A stretch of 64,000 nt of DNA. Source: Micromonospora sp. NBC_01699. Lineage in GTDB: Bacteria; Actinomycetota; Actinomycetes; Mycobacteriales; Micromonosporaceae. A model generated the notes under the pieces. It did no database searches. It saw only the letters and a list, made by a program, of their open reading frames with translations, and was not told the origin of the DNA. The DNA lies in NCBI RefSeq assembly GCF_036250065.1, contig NZ_CP109199.1, positions 5,394,001 through 5,458,000 on the forward strand, in the 5' to 3' direction. This document shows, in pieces, positions 28,801-37,319 of the stretch (within the stretch, counting starts at the first letter, position 1; every line of letters begins with the position of its first letter). A program made the position numbers and the translations under genes.

Positions 28801-30798
28801 CCAGGGGGCCTGGAGGCCGGAGTGCATGACGTTGAGCCAGAGCGAGACCTCGGCCAGTTCGACGGCGGTGCGGTTGAGGTCGACGCCGTAGCAGTTGTGC
28901 AGGGCGATGTACGCCTTCACCCGCTGGAGTTCGAGGTGGTAGCCCTCCGGTTCGAGGGTGAGCTCCAGCTCCTTCTGCCGGCGGCGCAGGTATTCGGCGG
29001 CGACCTGGTTGATCGCCTCGTTGAGGAAGGCGCCGGAGCCGAGCGCCGGCTCGCAGATCGTCCAGTCAAGCAGTTCACGTGCCCGGGTCGTGGTCCCGTC
29101 CTGGTCCAGGCGGTACTTCAACGCGAGCTGGACGGTGACCTCGGTCAGCGACTGCGGGGTGTAGTAGGAGGCGCTCGTCTGCCGGTCCCGGCCGGCGAGC
29201 CGGTAGACGAACTGACCCGGCTCGTAGCTGACCTGGCTGCGCACACCCGTGTACGGGTTCTCCTTGTAGACGAAGACAGCGTCCTCGTACTCGTCGTGCT
29301 TGGTGGCCGGGATCATCCACGAGCCGTCCTTGGGGTCGCCGTTCTTGGCCACCTCGTAGAGCTTCTCGGTGGCGACAAAACCGGTGTAGGACATCAGTCC
29401 CTCGTAGACCGCACCGAGCTGGTTGATGCCGAGCTGGGCGTACGAGATGAACCCGCCGCGCCGCTTCCTGCCGCCCTTGGTGAGCATCAGCCGACGCAGC
29501 ACCTCGTAAAGGGTGGCGTTGCGCAGCCGGGTGTCGAGTTTCGGGCCATCGGGGTCGTCCGGATCGCTGTCCGGCTGCGGGAGCTGCCAACCGATCAGCT
29601 TCGTCTTCTCCGGCAGGAACAGGTCCGAACGCATCGGTTCGAACCGCAGCCCCTCACCCTCGCTGGCCTTCTCCTCGACGGTCTCGCCGCCTCGGGCCCG
29701 GTGACCCTCGTTGACCATCCGGAACAGCAGGTCGAGAGACTCGTAGAGGTGGAAGCCGCCCCCGGCCGAGGGGGCGAGTCGCCGGGAAATCAGGTCGCCG
29801 AGGCGGCCGAGGCTGTAGCCCTCGACGTACTCGGGGTCGTCGACGGGCAGCACGCCCAGTTCGGGGCGGGCCTCGGCGTAGAGCAGGAACAGGATCCGGT
29901 AGAGGTAACGCAGCGCCTCCCGCCCCAGTTCCTTGGCCAACTCGTCCAGCTCCATGACCTGCTGGGGCTGGTAGCCGGCCTGCCGGATCCGATCCAGGAC
30001 CTCGTTGGCGATGAGTTCGACCGAGATCCGCAGACCCTCGCGCAGCTCGCCGGAGACTCCGACGGCGTGCTGGCGGGAGCCGGCGACCAGGTCGGCGAGG
30101 GGTTCGGTGCCGCCCTCGGCGGGCGGGCGCAGCGAGTCGGCGCCGAAGAGCGCCGCGACGACGTCGAGTTCCCGCTCCTCGTTTCGGGCGTACGCGGAGT
30201 CGAGGCTGACCGCGAGGTAGCGGCCCTCGCCCCAGACGCTGCGGTCGGCGAGGGTGATCACACCGCCGCTGAGGATCAGCACGTACCGGGGTGGGTTCTC
30301 GGCGGCGAAGAGCCAGGAGGCGAGCTTCGCCCCGGTCTCGATGGTGTCGCCGCCGGCAAGGGTGACCGGGGCGAGCAGGCGGCCGGCGCCGTCCGGGTCC
30401 TGGGCCGCGTCGGTGTCGACCGCCCAACCGCAGTCCAGAGCCACGATGCCGTGTGCGGAGGACAGCTCGGCGTGCGCGACCCGGATCTCGTGCTCCTGGC
30501 CGGCCCGTTCGACGGTGATGACCTGCGGCTGCGGGTCGAAAGCAAGCGCCCTCAGCAGTTCGTCGTGCAGCTTGCGCAGCCGCTCCGGGTCGAACAGCTC
30601 GACGTCGGCCAACTCGGTCCGGGCGTCGAAGAAGTCGCGGCGCATTCCGACCAGGCCGGCGTCCGGGGTGAGCCTGCCGCCCTTCCTCTCCTCGGCCCAG
30701 CGTTTGAGCAAGCCGCCCTTGAGCGTGACGGGTAGCACCTCGGCAAGGTAGTGCGCGGAAAGGTATTCGCCGCGGTTGGTCAGCGATTCGAAACTCAT
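25882..30798 (-). CDS. Large adenine-N6 DNA methyltransferase (Eco57I/DrmMI/PglX-like)
   Basis: A protein of 1638 residues. It should transfer a methyl group from S-adenosylmethionine to adenine N6 in a specific sequence, marking self DNA. Motif I is CEPALGSGAFL near 582 and the catalytic motif IV is NPPW near 1016. The long N-terminal part (about 1-560) and the C-terminal part (about 1150-1638) are probably target recognition and partner binding; no PD-(D/E)XK nuclease is obvious. The first half is very GC-rich while about 25.9-28.2 kb is richer in AT, so the protein may be a mosaic. Its ATG overlaps the stop of the SNF2 helicase gene (ATGA), so methylase and helicase are made together, as drmD and drmMI are adjacent in DISARM. 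PglX of BREX is the main alternative relative. Confidence 0.92.
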   Translation of the reverse strand: MSFESLTNRGEYLSAHYLAEVLPVTLKGGLLKRWAEERKGGRLTPDAGLVGMRRDFFDARTELADVELFDPERLRKLHDELLRALAFDPQPQVITVERAGQEHEIRVAHAELSSAHGIVALDCGWAVDTDAAQDPDGAGRLLAPVTLAGGDTIETGAKLASWLFAAENPPRYVLILSGGVITLADRSVWGEGRYLAVSLDSAYARNEERELDVVAALFGADSLRPPAEGGTEPLADLVAGSRQHAVGVSGELREGLRISVELIANEVLDRIRQAGYQPQQVMELDELAKELGREALRYLYRILFLLYAEARPELGVLPVDDPEYVEGYSLGRLGDLISRRLAPSAGGGFHLYESLDLLFRMVNEGHRARGGETVEEKASEGEGLRFEPMRSDLFLPEKTKLIGWQLPQPDSDPDDPDGPKLDTRLRNATLYEVLRRLMLTKGGRKRRGGFISYAQLGINQLGAVYEGLMSYTGFVATEKLYEVAKNGDPKDGSWMIPATKHDEYEDAVFVYKENPYTGVRSQVSYEPGQFVYRLAGRDRQTSASYYTPQSLTEVTVQLALKYRLDQDGTTTRARELLDWTICEPALGSGAFLNEAINQVAAEYLRRRQKELELTLEPEGYHLELQRVKAYIALHNCYGVDLNRTAVELAEVSLWLNVMHSGLQAPWFGLHLQRGNSLIGGGRKLYDPKQLTDKSWLTTAPQDKPFRDGKIDEGTIHHFLLPADGWGAVAGEKEARELAPAQTKRLKAWRTAMKRVPSAKGSRGKPSQVARLQALAGRVEFLWDLVQQRLAISEQEIRRDIKVWGADDLPPVTGAVAREKILEDLTSPGTPYWRLKTLMDVWCALWFWPLDKVGLLDGADDAYPAAPVEITHVSEEPEYEDPAVYVVTDIFGQEQAQQLKLPTRPTVTRKISRAEQFDRPVALTNLDDWLTFAEALIGRADIPADSLVSGFSSLDELSDYEDSLIGPTGMEPAYRLGGRFPWLPSAESVAEGQAFFHWELIFSQAFGNGGFDIQVGNPPWVRPRWLEDGVLAEHDPWFRLVEKAPVDDWRARKSALFKQSASARSDFLAELIVNAGLTAVLGHSTMYPLLVGTQPNLYRCFMCRTWTHLGRDGTAGLVHPDTHFAGTKEVLLRSAAYHRLRVHGGFVNGGNWAFSDAGRAVEFGLHVYGRPGPVRFNHLSRLYTASVLPESLRHLGDGPVPGQRYGGTPDNRPHSSRVVEVDESTLAVWQRLRGGETEEDVTHASLLQPVTVHEERAIAALASVGRRLAADAPYISSGYHEASAKKDGLIRWQQITPRNLAGLVIQGPQFGVATPFAKQSRIPYRNNHDWDPLDLTALPEDFVPRTNYVITPEESKTQKAQDLWNGERYTSHYRVVWREMIAFNIERSLFAALIPPGPAHIHAVRSMSMTTNRATAIVGGLLAALPIDYQLRITGRGHLDVADLEALPSPQVDHPLAPDLLLRTLRLNCLTNAFAALWSELFDPRWRAERWAVRWAGLGSLGDVGPAWDGGTPLRTERERRAALVEIDALVAVWLGIEIEELIAILRARYPILNEREERMWCDVSGRRIAADPYAFGYGQTKEHYEQLMAYLDDPERNPVPEGYVAPFYKADRENEYRQAHAEFSKRLQDAIDGGWQPS

Positions 30799-33596
30799 GC
30801 GGCATTCTCCGGAGACGGTACGAGGACCGCGAGGACCCGCAGCAGCGGGTCGCCGGCGGTTTCCAGGCGATCGAGCAGATCGTTCTGCTCCCGGACGGTG
30901 TCGTGCACCCGTTGGCGGCGTCGTTCGCGGTGGGCGGACGGCAGTTCGTCGAAGAGGCTGGCCTGTTGGAAGCGGTCGAGTTGGGCGCGGTAGCGGCGAA
31001 GCGGTTCGGCGTGCGCCTCGGCCCACTCATCGCGCTTGTCGGCGAGATGCCGGCGGGCCGCGTCGACGGCCGGCTCCAGCAACGGTGCCAGCTCGTCCGT
31101 CGCGATCCGCCCCGCCCGGTTGACCATCATCGGGCCGACGTTCGCCTGCCGCAGCACCTCGTCCATCGGTCGGATCGTCGGCTGGCCCGGCAGGCCGGAG
31201 ATCGCCATCCACTGTACGACGGTCGGCTGACCCAGTCGGTTGGCGTACACACCCTGGACGAGGAAGACCGGTTCGGTCACGCCGGCGGTGAGCACCGGGG
31301 CCTGCTGCCGACCGAGCCGGATGAGCACCTTGTCGACCAGCCAGTCGACCATCGGGTGCACGTCGCTGAGGAAGGCGATCTCGGGCCACATCGGGGTCTT
31401 GCTTTCGCGGGCCTGGTCGAGCTTGCGTTGGGCGAGCTTGCGGTCGAAGGTGACCTTCAACCGCAGGTGGTCGCCCTCCCGGTGCGCTCCGAGATACGAC
31501 TTCGGCAGGTCCGACAGGCGGTGCATCAGATCGTCGGGGGCGAGGAAGGTCAGCAGGTCATCCTCGCGGCGCAGGTCGATGGCGTCGTCGGGTCGGTCGT
31601 CGTAGATCTCCTGGAGCGCGGCGTCGACAAAATCACGGGTGGAGTCGAAGAGCTTCGGCACCCTGGCCCGCTGCACGTCGGTGGTCACCGGGGTCAGGCC
31701 GACCTCGGCCATCAGCCCGGCGAGCACGTCGATCTCGACACCCGTGTCGTAGGACTCCTCCACCGTCTTACCGGCGAACAGGTCCTTGACCAGCCGGTCC
31801 TCTTCCGCCTTGGCGTCGTAAAGGCCGATGACGGGTGCGACGGTGCCGAGGCTGTGGTGCGCTGCCTCCTCCCGGTCGAGCAACTTCTCCGCCACCACCC
31901 GGTCGTCCTTCGCGTCAGGGACCTCGGAGGTGAGGATCAGCGCGCGGAACTGGGGCTGATGCTTCTGCCCGTACCGGTCGACACGGCCGTTGCGCTGCTC
32001 GATCCGGATCAGGCTCCACGGGATGTCGTAGTGGATCAGGTGGTGGCACTGCTGATGCAGGTTGACACCCTCGGAGGCTACGTCCCCGGTGAAGAGCAGC
32101 CGCACGTCGCTGCCCTCCAGTTCGAACTCCTGGAGGATCTTCTGCTCGTCGGCGTCGGCCACACCGCCGTGCAGCACCCGTACCGCGCTGGGCTTGAGGC
32201 CGAGCTTGGCCGGGACGACCTCGGCGAGCCACTTCAGGGTCGGCACCCGCTCCGAAAAAACCACCGCCCGCATGGCGCTGCCCGGCCTGATGCCGATCGA
32301 CCTCAGCTCCTCGACCAGCCGGTCGAGCTTGCTGGAGTCCTTGTCGGTCATCGCGGAGGTCAGCTCCGCGAGCCGGTCCAGCGCCGCCCGTTCGGTGCCG
32401 GTGGCCTTCCCCTGCCTGCGTCTGGCGGTCACCGTCTCGTGCAGCGCCCGGTGCGAGGAGAGAAAGGACTTCAACAACGTGTACGGGAACAGCCGGCCCT
32501 GGCCGGTGGCGCCCTCGTCGCTCCACTTGCCGGCCAGCCACACCTCGGTCAGCTCGGTGAAGATCTGCTCCTCCGCGTCGGTAGCCGCGCAGTGCAGGGC
32601 CTTCGACGGCCCACGCTCGGCCCAGCGACCACCGATCTGGTCGCGTACCTCCGGGCTGATTTTCGTCCGGCGGAGATAGAGGTGGGCGATGTCGCCGGGC
32701 GCGTAGTTTTTCTTGTCAGCGATGGCAGCCGGGTCGAGCAGCGAGATCAGCTCGGCGAACGATTCCTTGTCACCATTGTGCGGGGTGGCGCTGGCCAGCA
32801 GCAGTGCGTCGGTCTTCGCGGCTAGTCGTCGGGCCAGCTCGTTACGCTGGGTGCCCTTGTTGATCAGGTTGTGTGACTCGTCGATGACGACGGCGTCCCA
32901 GTTGATCGCGTCCAGGTGGTGACCGAACTGGCCGGCGTCCTTGAGGGTGTCGACCGAGATGATGGCCCGCTTGAAGTAGGTGAACGGATTCCGGCCGGCC
33001 GGGATCTCCTGCTGGATCCGCTGGATGCCGGTCGAGTCGAGCCGCACCAGCGGGATCGCGAAGCGGGTCCACAGTTCCCGCTGGAACTGCTCCAGCACCT
33101 GCTGCGGCGAGACCACCAGGATCCGGTCGCCCCGACCCCGCCGGATTAACTCGGCGAGGATCAGGCCGATCTCCAGCGTCTTGCCCAGACCGACCACGTC
33201 GGCGAGCAGGATCCGTGGGCGCAGGCCGGACAGGGCCAGCTCGACCGGGCGCTGCTGGTAGGTGAGCGGGTCCAGCAGGAAACGGTCGGCCAACGCCAGG
33301 CCCCGCTCGGACCGGGGCAACGGCGTACGCCGCAGCACCGCCTCCAGGAACAGCCGGCTCTGCCGGAATCGCGACGAGGTGTCCCGGACCAGTACGGTCT
33401 CCTCGGGCCGCATCGCCCGGACGTCCTCCAACGCGGTGAAGAACGTTGCCTCGACGTCCTGCACGAACTCCGAAATGCCGACGGCCTTGATCATCGTGCC
33501 GTCGCGGGACGGCTTGGCCGTACGCACCAACCACTCCTCGTCGCGTACGAGGATGCGCGAGCCGGGCGCATAGGTAGCGGTCTGCGGGGTGCTCAT
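30795..33596 (-). CDS. SNF2-family helicase/translocase (DrmD-like)
   Basis: A protein of 933 residues. The Snf2 ATPase core is clear: YQQRPVELAL, ADVVGLGKTLEIG (Walker A GLGKT at 136-140), VVIDESHNL (DESH at 239-242), LLASATPHNG, and in the second lobe FTGDVASEGVNLHQQ and IEQRNGRVDRYGQ. The N-terminal about 100 residues (GSRILVRDEEWLV) are the small beta domain common in defence-linked SNF2 proteins. The C-terminal about 300 residues are probably for partner contact. The gene follows the kinase gene by 13 bp; the kinase stop TAG lies within this gene's ribosome site TAGGAAGG. It overlaps the methylase by 4 bp. Related to RapA/HepA proteins as well, but the context favours defence. Confidence 0.92.
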   Translation of the reverse strand: MSTPQTATYAPGSRILVRDEEWLVRTAKPSRDGTMIKAVGISEFVQDVEATFFTALEDVRAMRPEETVLVRDTSSRFRQSRLFLEAVLRRTPLPRSERGLALADRFLLDPLTYQQRPVELALSGLRPRILLADVVGLGKTLEIGLILAELIRRGRGDRILVVSPQQVLEQFQRELWTRFAIPLVRLDSTGIQRIQQEIPAGRNPFTYFKRAIISVDTLKDAGQFGHHLDAINWDAVVIDESHNLINKGTQRNELARRLAAKTDALLLASATPHNGDKESFAELISLLDPAAIADKKNYAPGDIAHLYLRRTKISPEVRDQIGGRWAERGPSKALHCAATDAEEQIFTELTEVWLAGKWSDEGATGQGRLFPYTLLKSFLSSHRALHETVTARRRQGKATGTERAALDRLAELTSAMTDKDSSKLDRLVEELRSIGIRPGSAMRAVVFSERVPTLKWLAEVVPAKLGLKPSAVRVLHGGVADADEQKILQEFELEGSDVRLLFTGDVASEGVNLHQQCHHLIHYDIPWSLIRIEQRNGRVDRYGQKHQPQFRALILTSEVPDAKDDRVVAEKLLDREEAAHHSLGTVAPVIGLYDAKAEEDRLVKDLFAGKTVEESYDTGVEIDVLAGLMAEVGLTPVTTDVQRARVPKLFDSTRDFVDAALQEIYDDRPDDAIDLRREDDLLTFLAPDDLMHRLSDLPKSYLGAHREGDHLRLKVTFDRKLAQRKLDQARESKTPMWPEIAFLSDVHPMVDWLVDKVLIRLGRQQAPVLTAGVTEPVFLVQGVYANRLGQPTVVQWMAISGLPGQPTIRPMDEVLRQANVGPMMVNRAGRIATDELAPLLEPAVDAARRHLADKRDEWAEAHAEPLRRYRAQLDRFQQASLFDELPSAHRERRRQRVHDTVREQNDLLDRLETAGDPLLRVLAVLVPSPENAA

Positions 33597-33609
33597 CGGT
33601 GGAACCTTC

Positions 33610-34674
33610 CTACAGTTTCGAGCGGCGGGCGTACTGGCGGCGAACCTTGTTGACCAGCCAGGTCACGTCCGCTCCGGGTTTTGCCATCGGCGCGGGTCCG
33701 GTCGGGGTCGTCGTCGGTTCCGGTATCGGCGGATCTTCCGGGTAACCGGAAGCGCCACCTTCGGGATCTTGCTGTGGGTCAGCGAGATCCGGCGGGACCA
33801 GGAGTTCGTTGTCGCTGGCGTAGGTCGACTCGATGACCTGACGGCGTAGGTCGGCGGCGCTGGCCCCGCTGACCGAGACGGCCACCGCCAGCAGGCGCGA
33901 CTGCACGGCGTCGAGGCCCGGCCGGGCCGTCGGGTCGAAGGCCAGCATCGCTCCGATCAGCGGAGCGAGCTCGACCGGCACCCCGGACAGGTCGGGCAGA
34001 TCACTGGGCTCGCTGATCCGCAGCAGGAGATTCCACGGGTTCGACGAGGTATAGAGGCTGTGGCCGGCGAGGGCGAAGACCAGCGTCGCGGCCAAGCCGT
34101 AGACGTCGACGGCCGGGGTGAGGACGCGTTCGCCCTTGACCTGTTCCGGTGACATGTAGGCGGGAGTGCCGACCAGAGCACCCGGCTCGGTCAGGTACTG
34201 CCTCCGGTCGAGCAGCACTGCCAGCCCGAAGTCGATCACCTTGGGTCCGTCCGGGCCGAGAATGATGTTCTGCGGCTTCAGGTCCCGGTGCAGCAGACCC
34301 GCCTGGTGCACCTTTGCCAGGCCGTCAGCGAGCATCGCACCGGCCATCGCGACGAGCGCCAACGGCAGTGCGCCACGGGCGTCGACGTACTGACGCAGGG
34401 TGGCGCCCGGCACGTACTCGACGGCCAGCCAGGCCGGGTCGGCGTAGATGTCAGCGTCCTCGAACCGCGCCACCCGCGAGCCGTAGACGAGTTTGAGGCT
34501 CTCCACCTCGGCGGCGAACCGCTTCCGGATGGAATCGGCTTCGACCAGGTGACGCTTGATGACCTTGAGTGCGACCCGGTCCGCGGTCGGCGACACCGCG
34601 AAATAGACGTCCCCCATGCCACCCGAGCCCAGCGGCTTCACGATCTGGTAGCCACCGATCTGGTCCAGCGTCAT
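33610..34674 (-). CDS. Soluble Hanks-type Ser/Thr protein kinase
   Basis: A protein of 354 residues. Kinase motifs: GSGGMGDVY (16-24), K37 in ALKVIK, HRDLKPQN (129-136), DFG (148-150), and GTPAYMSPEQ in the activation segment. After the kinase domain comes a Pro-rich tail (PEDPPIPEPTTTP) ending in a basic patch; no membrane segment is seen, so it is cytoplasmic, unlike most PknB-type receptors. It is the first gene of the operon with the SNF2 helicase and methylase. Kinases also occur in BREX/Pgl (PglW) and other defence systems, where they may trigger or control the response. ATG at 34674 with GAGGGGG upstream. Confidence 0.93.
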   Translation of the reverse strand: MTLDQIGGYQIVKPLGSGGMGDVYFAVSPTADRVALKVIKRHLVEADSIRKRFAAEVESLKLVYGSRVARFEDADIYADPAWLAVEYVPGATLRQYVDARGALPLALVAMAGAMLADGLAKVHQAGLLHRDLKPQNIILGPDGPKVIDFGLAVLLDRRQYLTEPGALVGTPAYMSPEQVKGERVLTPAVDVYGLAATLVFALAGHSLYTSSNPWNLLLRISEPSDLPDLSGVPVELAPLIGAMLAFDPTARPGLDAVQSRLLAVAVSVSGASAADLRRQVIESTYASDNELLVPPDLADPQQDPEGGASGYPEDPPIPEPTTTPTGPAPMAKPGADVTWLVNKVRRQYARRSKL

Positions 34675-34810
34675 CCGTTCCCCCTCACGATGACACCCCA
34701 CACATGTTGTTGCGTCCGCCCCACCAGCCCCACGCCAGGTGGACGCATGACGGTACCTCGGGATGCGATCTCGGGATGACAACCGAACGGTGCGTCGCCC
34801 CTGTACGAAC

Positions 34811-34960
34811 TCACCGTGTCGGACCTCGGGAATGCAGGGTGCCTGGGTCCAGGCCGTCTGTGGTGAGTTGGACCAGTTCCGCACCGAGTGAGGCCGCCTG
34901 TCGGATGGCCGACTCGAAGGCGTCGAGGCGACGGAACGCCTCAGCGTAAGAGCGTTGCCC
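34811..34960 (-). other. Possible small protein or C-terminal remnant
   Basis: In the gap between the exporter stop and the kinase start, one minus-strand frame reads AEAFRRLDAFESAIRQAASL then GAELVQLTTDGLDPG, ending at TGA 34811-34813. The composition looks like real protein, but no ATG or GTG start is seen; the frame runs back into the exporter gene in another phase. It may be a remnant of a gene displaced by the exporter. Family unknown. Confidence 0.3.
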
Positions 34961-36206
34961 GTCCCGGCGACGAGCTGGATCTGCTGACCGGCACCACCGA
35001 TCCGGGATCCGGGCGGCGGGGTAGCAGCAGCGGGCTGGTGAGGATGAGCAGCCCCGCGACCGTGAGGGCCGTGCGTGGACTGGTGGCTTCGGCGAGCACT
35101 CCGCCGAGCGCGCCGAGGACGGCGATGGCCGCGCTGCTGCCGATCGACCAGGCCGACAGGGTACGAGCGATGCAATCGTCGGGGATGTGCTCCAGTCGAT
35201 AGGTGGCGAGCACCGGGTTGTACAGGCTCATGCTGATGATGATCGCGAGCTCGACGCCGATCACCGTCGCGAGACCGGTGACGCCGGGCTGGACGAAGGC
35301 GAGGCCGAGCAGCCAGATCGCGCGCAGGGTGCCGACGGTACGGAGGATCCGGTGTTGGCCGTACCGGGCCACGAGGCGGAGGGCCAGGCGTGAGCCGATG
35401 AGTCCGCCGACGCAGGGGGCGGCGAAGGCGAGGCCGTACTGCCAGGGTGGGAATCCGAGTTCGCGCAGCAGGAGCAGGGCCAGCAGCGGCTCGGTGGCCA
35501 TGATCAGTCCGCCGACGAGCAGCTGGTTGAGGTAGAGCGCGCGCAGGGCGGGATGGCTCAGCAGGTGCCGCCAGCCGTCGAGCAGCTCACCGGCCCGGAC
35601 CCGGCGCTTGCCGGTGCGCTGCGCGCGTTCCTCGTGGCCGCGAATCGCCGCGATGCCCAGCGCGGAGAACAGGTAGCTGAGCGCGTCGGCCACGATGGTG
35701 GCGACCGGCCCGAACAGGCCGACCGCCGCCCCGCCCAGCGGCGGCCCGACCGCGATGGAGCTCCACGTCGTCGACTCGAACCGCGCGTTGGCCACAAGCA
35801 GGTCGTCCGGCCGGACGAGGGCCCTGAGGTAGGCACCGCTGGCCGCGCTGAACGCGATCTTGGCGGCGGCGACCACGGCCGAGACGACCAGCAACTGCAC
35901 GAAACCGAGCCGGCCGAGGGCGTACGCGATGGGGATTGTCAGCATGACCGCGAACCGGGCCAGGTCCATCGCGATCATCACCGGCCGCTTGCGGTGGAAC
36001 TCCACCCACGGCCCGAGCGGCAGGGCGATCAGTGCGCCCACTGCCGGCCCGACCGCCGACAGTGCGGAGACCTGAGCGGGGCTGGCATCCAACACCAGCA
36101 CGGCGATCAGCGGCAGGGCACCGAACCCCAGACCGGAGCCGTAGGCGCTGACCGCGTACGACGTCCACAGCCATCCGAACCGCCGACCCAGGGATCGTCT
36201 CGCCAC
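34941..36206 (-). CDS. MFS multidrug-type exporter
   Basis: Membrane protein of about 421 residues with about 12 hydrophobic helices. Typical of the DHA3 drug exporters: GRRFGWLWTSYAVSAYGSG at the start, the loop motif VEFHRKRPVMIAMDLAR after helix 2, and LGGAAVGLFGP. It should export a small molecule with proton counterflow. The start is uncertain: GTG at 36206 has GGAGGG about ten bases upstream and gives the usual N-terminus; a TTG at 36257 would add 17 residues. It is divergent from the LysR regulator and probably controlled by it. Confidence 0.9.
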   Translation of the reverse strand: MARRSLGRRFGWLWTSYAVSAYGSGLGFGALPLIAVLVLDASPAQVSALSAVGPAVGALIALPLGPWVEFHRKRPVMIAMDLARFAVMLTIPIAYALGRLGFVQLLVVSAVVAAAKIAFSAASGAYLRALVRPDDLLVANARFESTTWSSIAVGPPLGGAAVGLFGPVATIVADALSYLFSALGIAAIRGHEERAQRTGKRRVRAGELLDGWRHLLSHPALRALYLNQLLVGGLIMATEPLLALLLLRELGFPPWQYGLAFAAPCVGGLIGSRLALRLVARYGQHRILRTVGTLRAIWLLGLAFVQPGVTGLATVIGVELAIIISMSLYNPVLATYRLEHIPDDCIARTLSAWSIGSSAAIAVLGALGGVLAEATSPRTALTVAGLLILTSPLLLPRRPDPGSVVPVSRSSSSPGRATLLR

Positions 36207-36303
36207 CAGCCTCACACCCTCCGCTTCGAACAACTCGCCGTTGACCGAGGTGATCAAAGCAAGCCGCTCGACAGCAGATCAAACAACCGGAACGACCGCG
36301 AGC

Positions 36304-36320
36304 CACAACCAAACGTTGTG
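36304..36320. promoter_or_regulatory. Palindrome between exporter and LysR genes
   Basis: CACAAC-N5-GTTGTG (arms 36304-36309 and 36315-36320) lies 18 bp upstream of the regulator GTG and about 100 bp upstream of the exporter start. Size and position fit a LysR-type binding site controlling both genes. Confidence 0.55.
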
Positions 36321-36337
36321 TGGGTAGGATCCGGTGC

Positions 36338-37288
36338 GTGGATCTCGACGCCGTGCGTACCTTCGTCGCCGCCGCTGACGGCGGCCAGTTCCAGGACGCC
36401 GCGGCGGCGCTGTCGATCACTCAGCAGGCCGTGTCCAAGCGCATCGCCGCACTGGAAAAAGATCTGGGGGTACGGCTGTTCACCCGCACGGCTCGCGGCG
36501 CCCAACTCACGATCGACGGCCAGGCCCTGCTCCCCCACGCCCGGGAACTGCTCCGGGCGGAAGCCCGCGCCGACGCCTCCGTACGCCCCGGTCGGCGCGC
36601 GCTGCGCGTTGACGTCCACAGTCGACGGACGGCGCCGGCGGTGCTGCTACAGGACTTCCACCGGACGAATCCGCGGATCGAGCTGGATGTCGTGACCCTC
36701 GACGGCGACGTCCACGCCGCGACCGCCGCCGTCGAGGCGGGGACGATCGACGCAACCTTCCACGCCGTGACCGTCCCCCCGCGTCAACTGCCGGGCGCGA
36801 TCAGGACCGCCCGCGTGATCGACGAGCACCACGAGGTCCTCGTCGGTCCACGCCACGCCCTCGCCAATGCCCGCGCCGTCACGCCCGCACAACTCGCCGC
36901 ACACCGGATCTGGATGCCCGGCATGGCCGCCGGCACCGAGTGGGCCGCCTACTACGACGAGCTCGCCGCCGCGTTCGGCCTCACCATCGACCTGGTCGGG
37001 CCGGTCTTCGGAAACGAGGCGCTGCTGGCCGAGATCGCCGACTCCCCGGAACTCGCGACCCTGGCCGGCGAACGCACGCGGTACCTGTGGCCGGACAGCT
37101 ACGACCTGCGGCGCATACCGGTACGCGACCCGGCGCCGGTCTACCCGATGTCACTGCTCTGGCGCGACGACAACCCGCACCCCGCGCTCGGCAAACTTCG
37201 CGACCATCTCAGCTCCGGACGGGTGGACCCGCCCGACGAAAAGGTGTGGCTGCCGAAGTGGGCACAGCCTCCGGCCCCGACATCGTGA
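36338..37288 (+). CDS. LysR-family transcriptional regulator
   Basis: A protein of 316 residues. The N-terminal winged helix-turn-helix is VDLDAVRTFVAAADGGQFQD and AAAALSITQQAVSKRIAALE, followed by LGVRLFTRTARGAQLT. The C-terminal half is the periplasmic-binding-like effector domain. GTG at 36338 chosen because a GGA-containing ribosome site lies about eight bases upstream and the conserved domain begins there. It is divergent from the exporter gene; a LysR protein normally controls its divergent neighbour and itself. Ligand unknown. Confidence 0.92.
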   Translation: MDLDAVRTFVAAADGGQFQDAAAALSITQQAVSKRIAALEKDLGVRLFTRTARGAQLTIDGQALLPHARELLRAEARADASVRPGRRALRVDVHSRRTAPAVLLQDFHRTNPRIELDVVTLDGDVHAATAAVEAGTIDATFHAVTVPPRQLPGAIRTARVIDEHHEVLVGPRHALANARAVTPAQLAAHRIWMPGMAAGTEWAAYYDELAAAFGLTIDLVGPVFGNEALLAEIADSPELATLAGERTRYLWPDSYDLRRIPVRDPAPVYPMSLLWRDDNPHPALGKLRDHLSSGRVDPPDEKVWLPKWAQPPAPTS

Positions 37289-37319
37289 GCCGTTGACCGG
37301 GTCGACCCTGTCAGCGACG

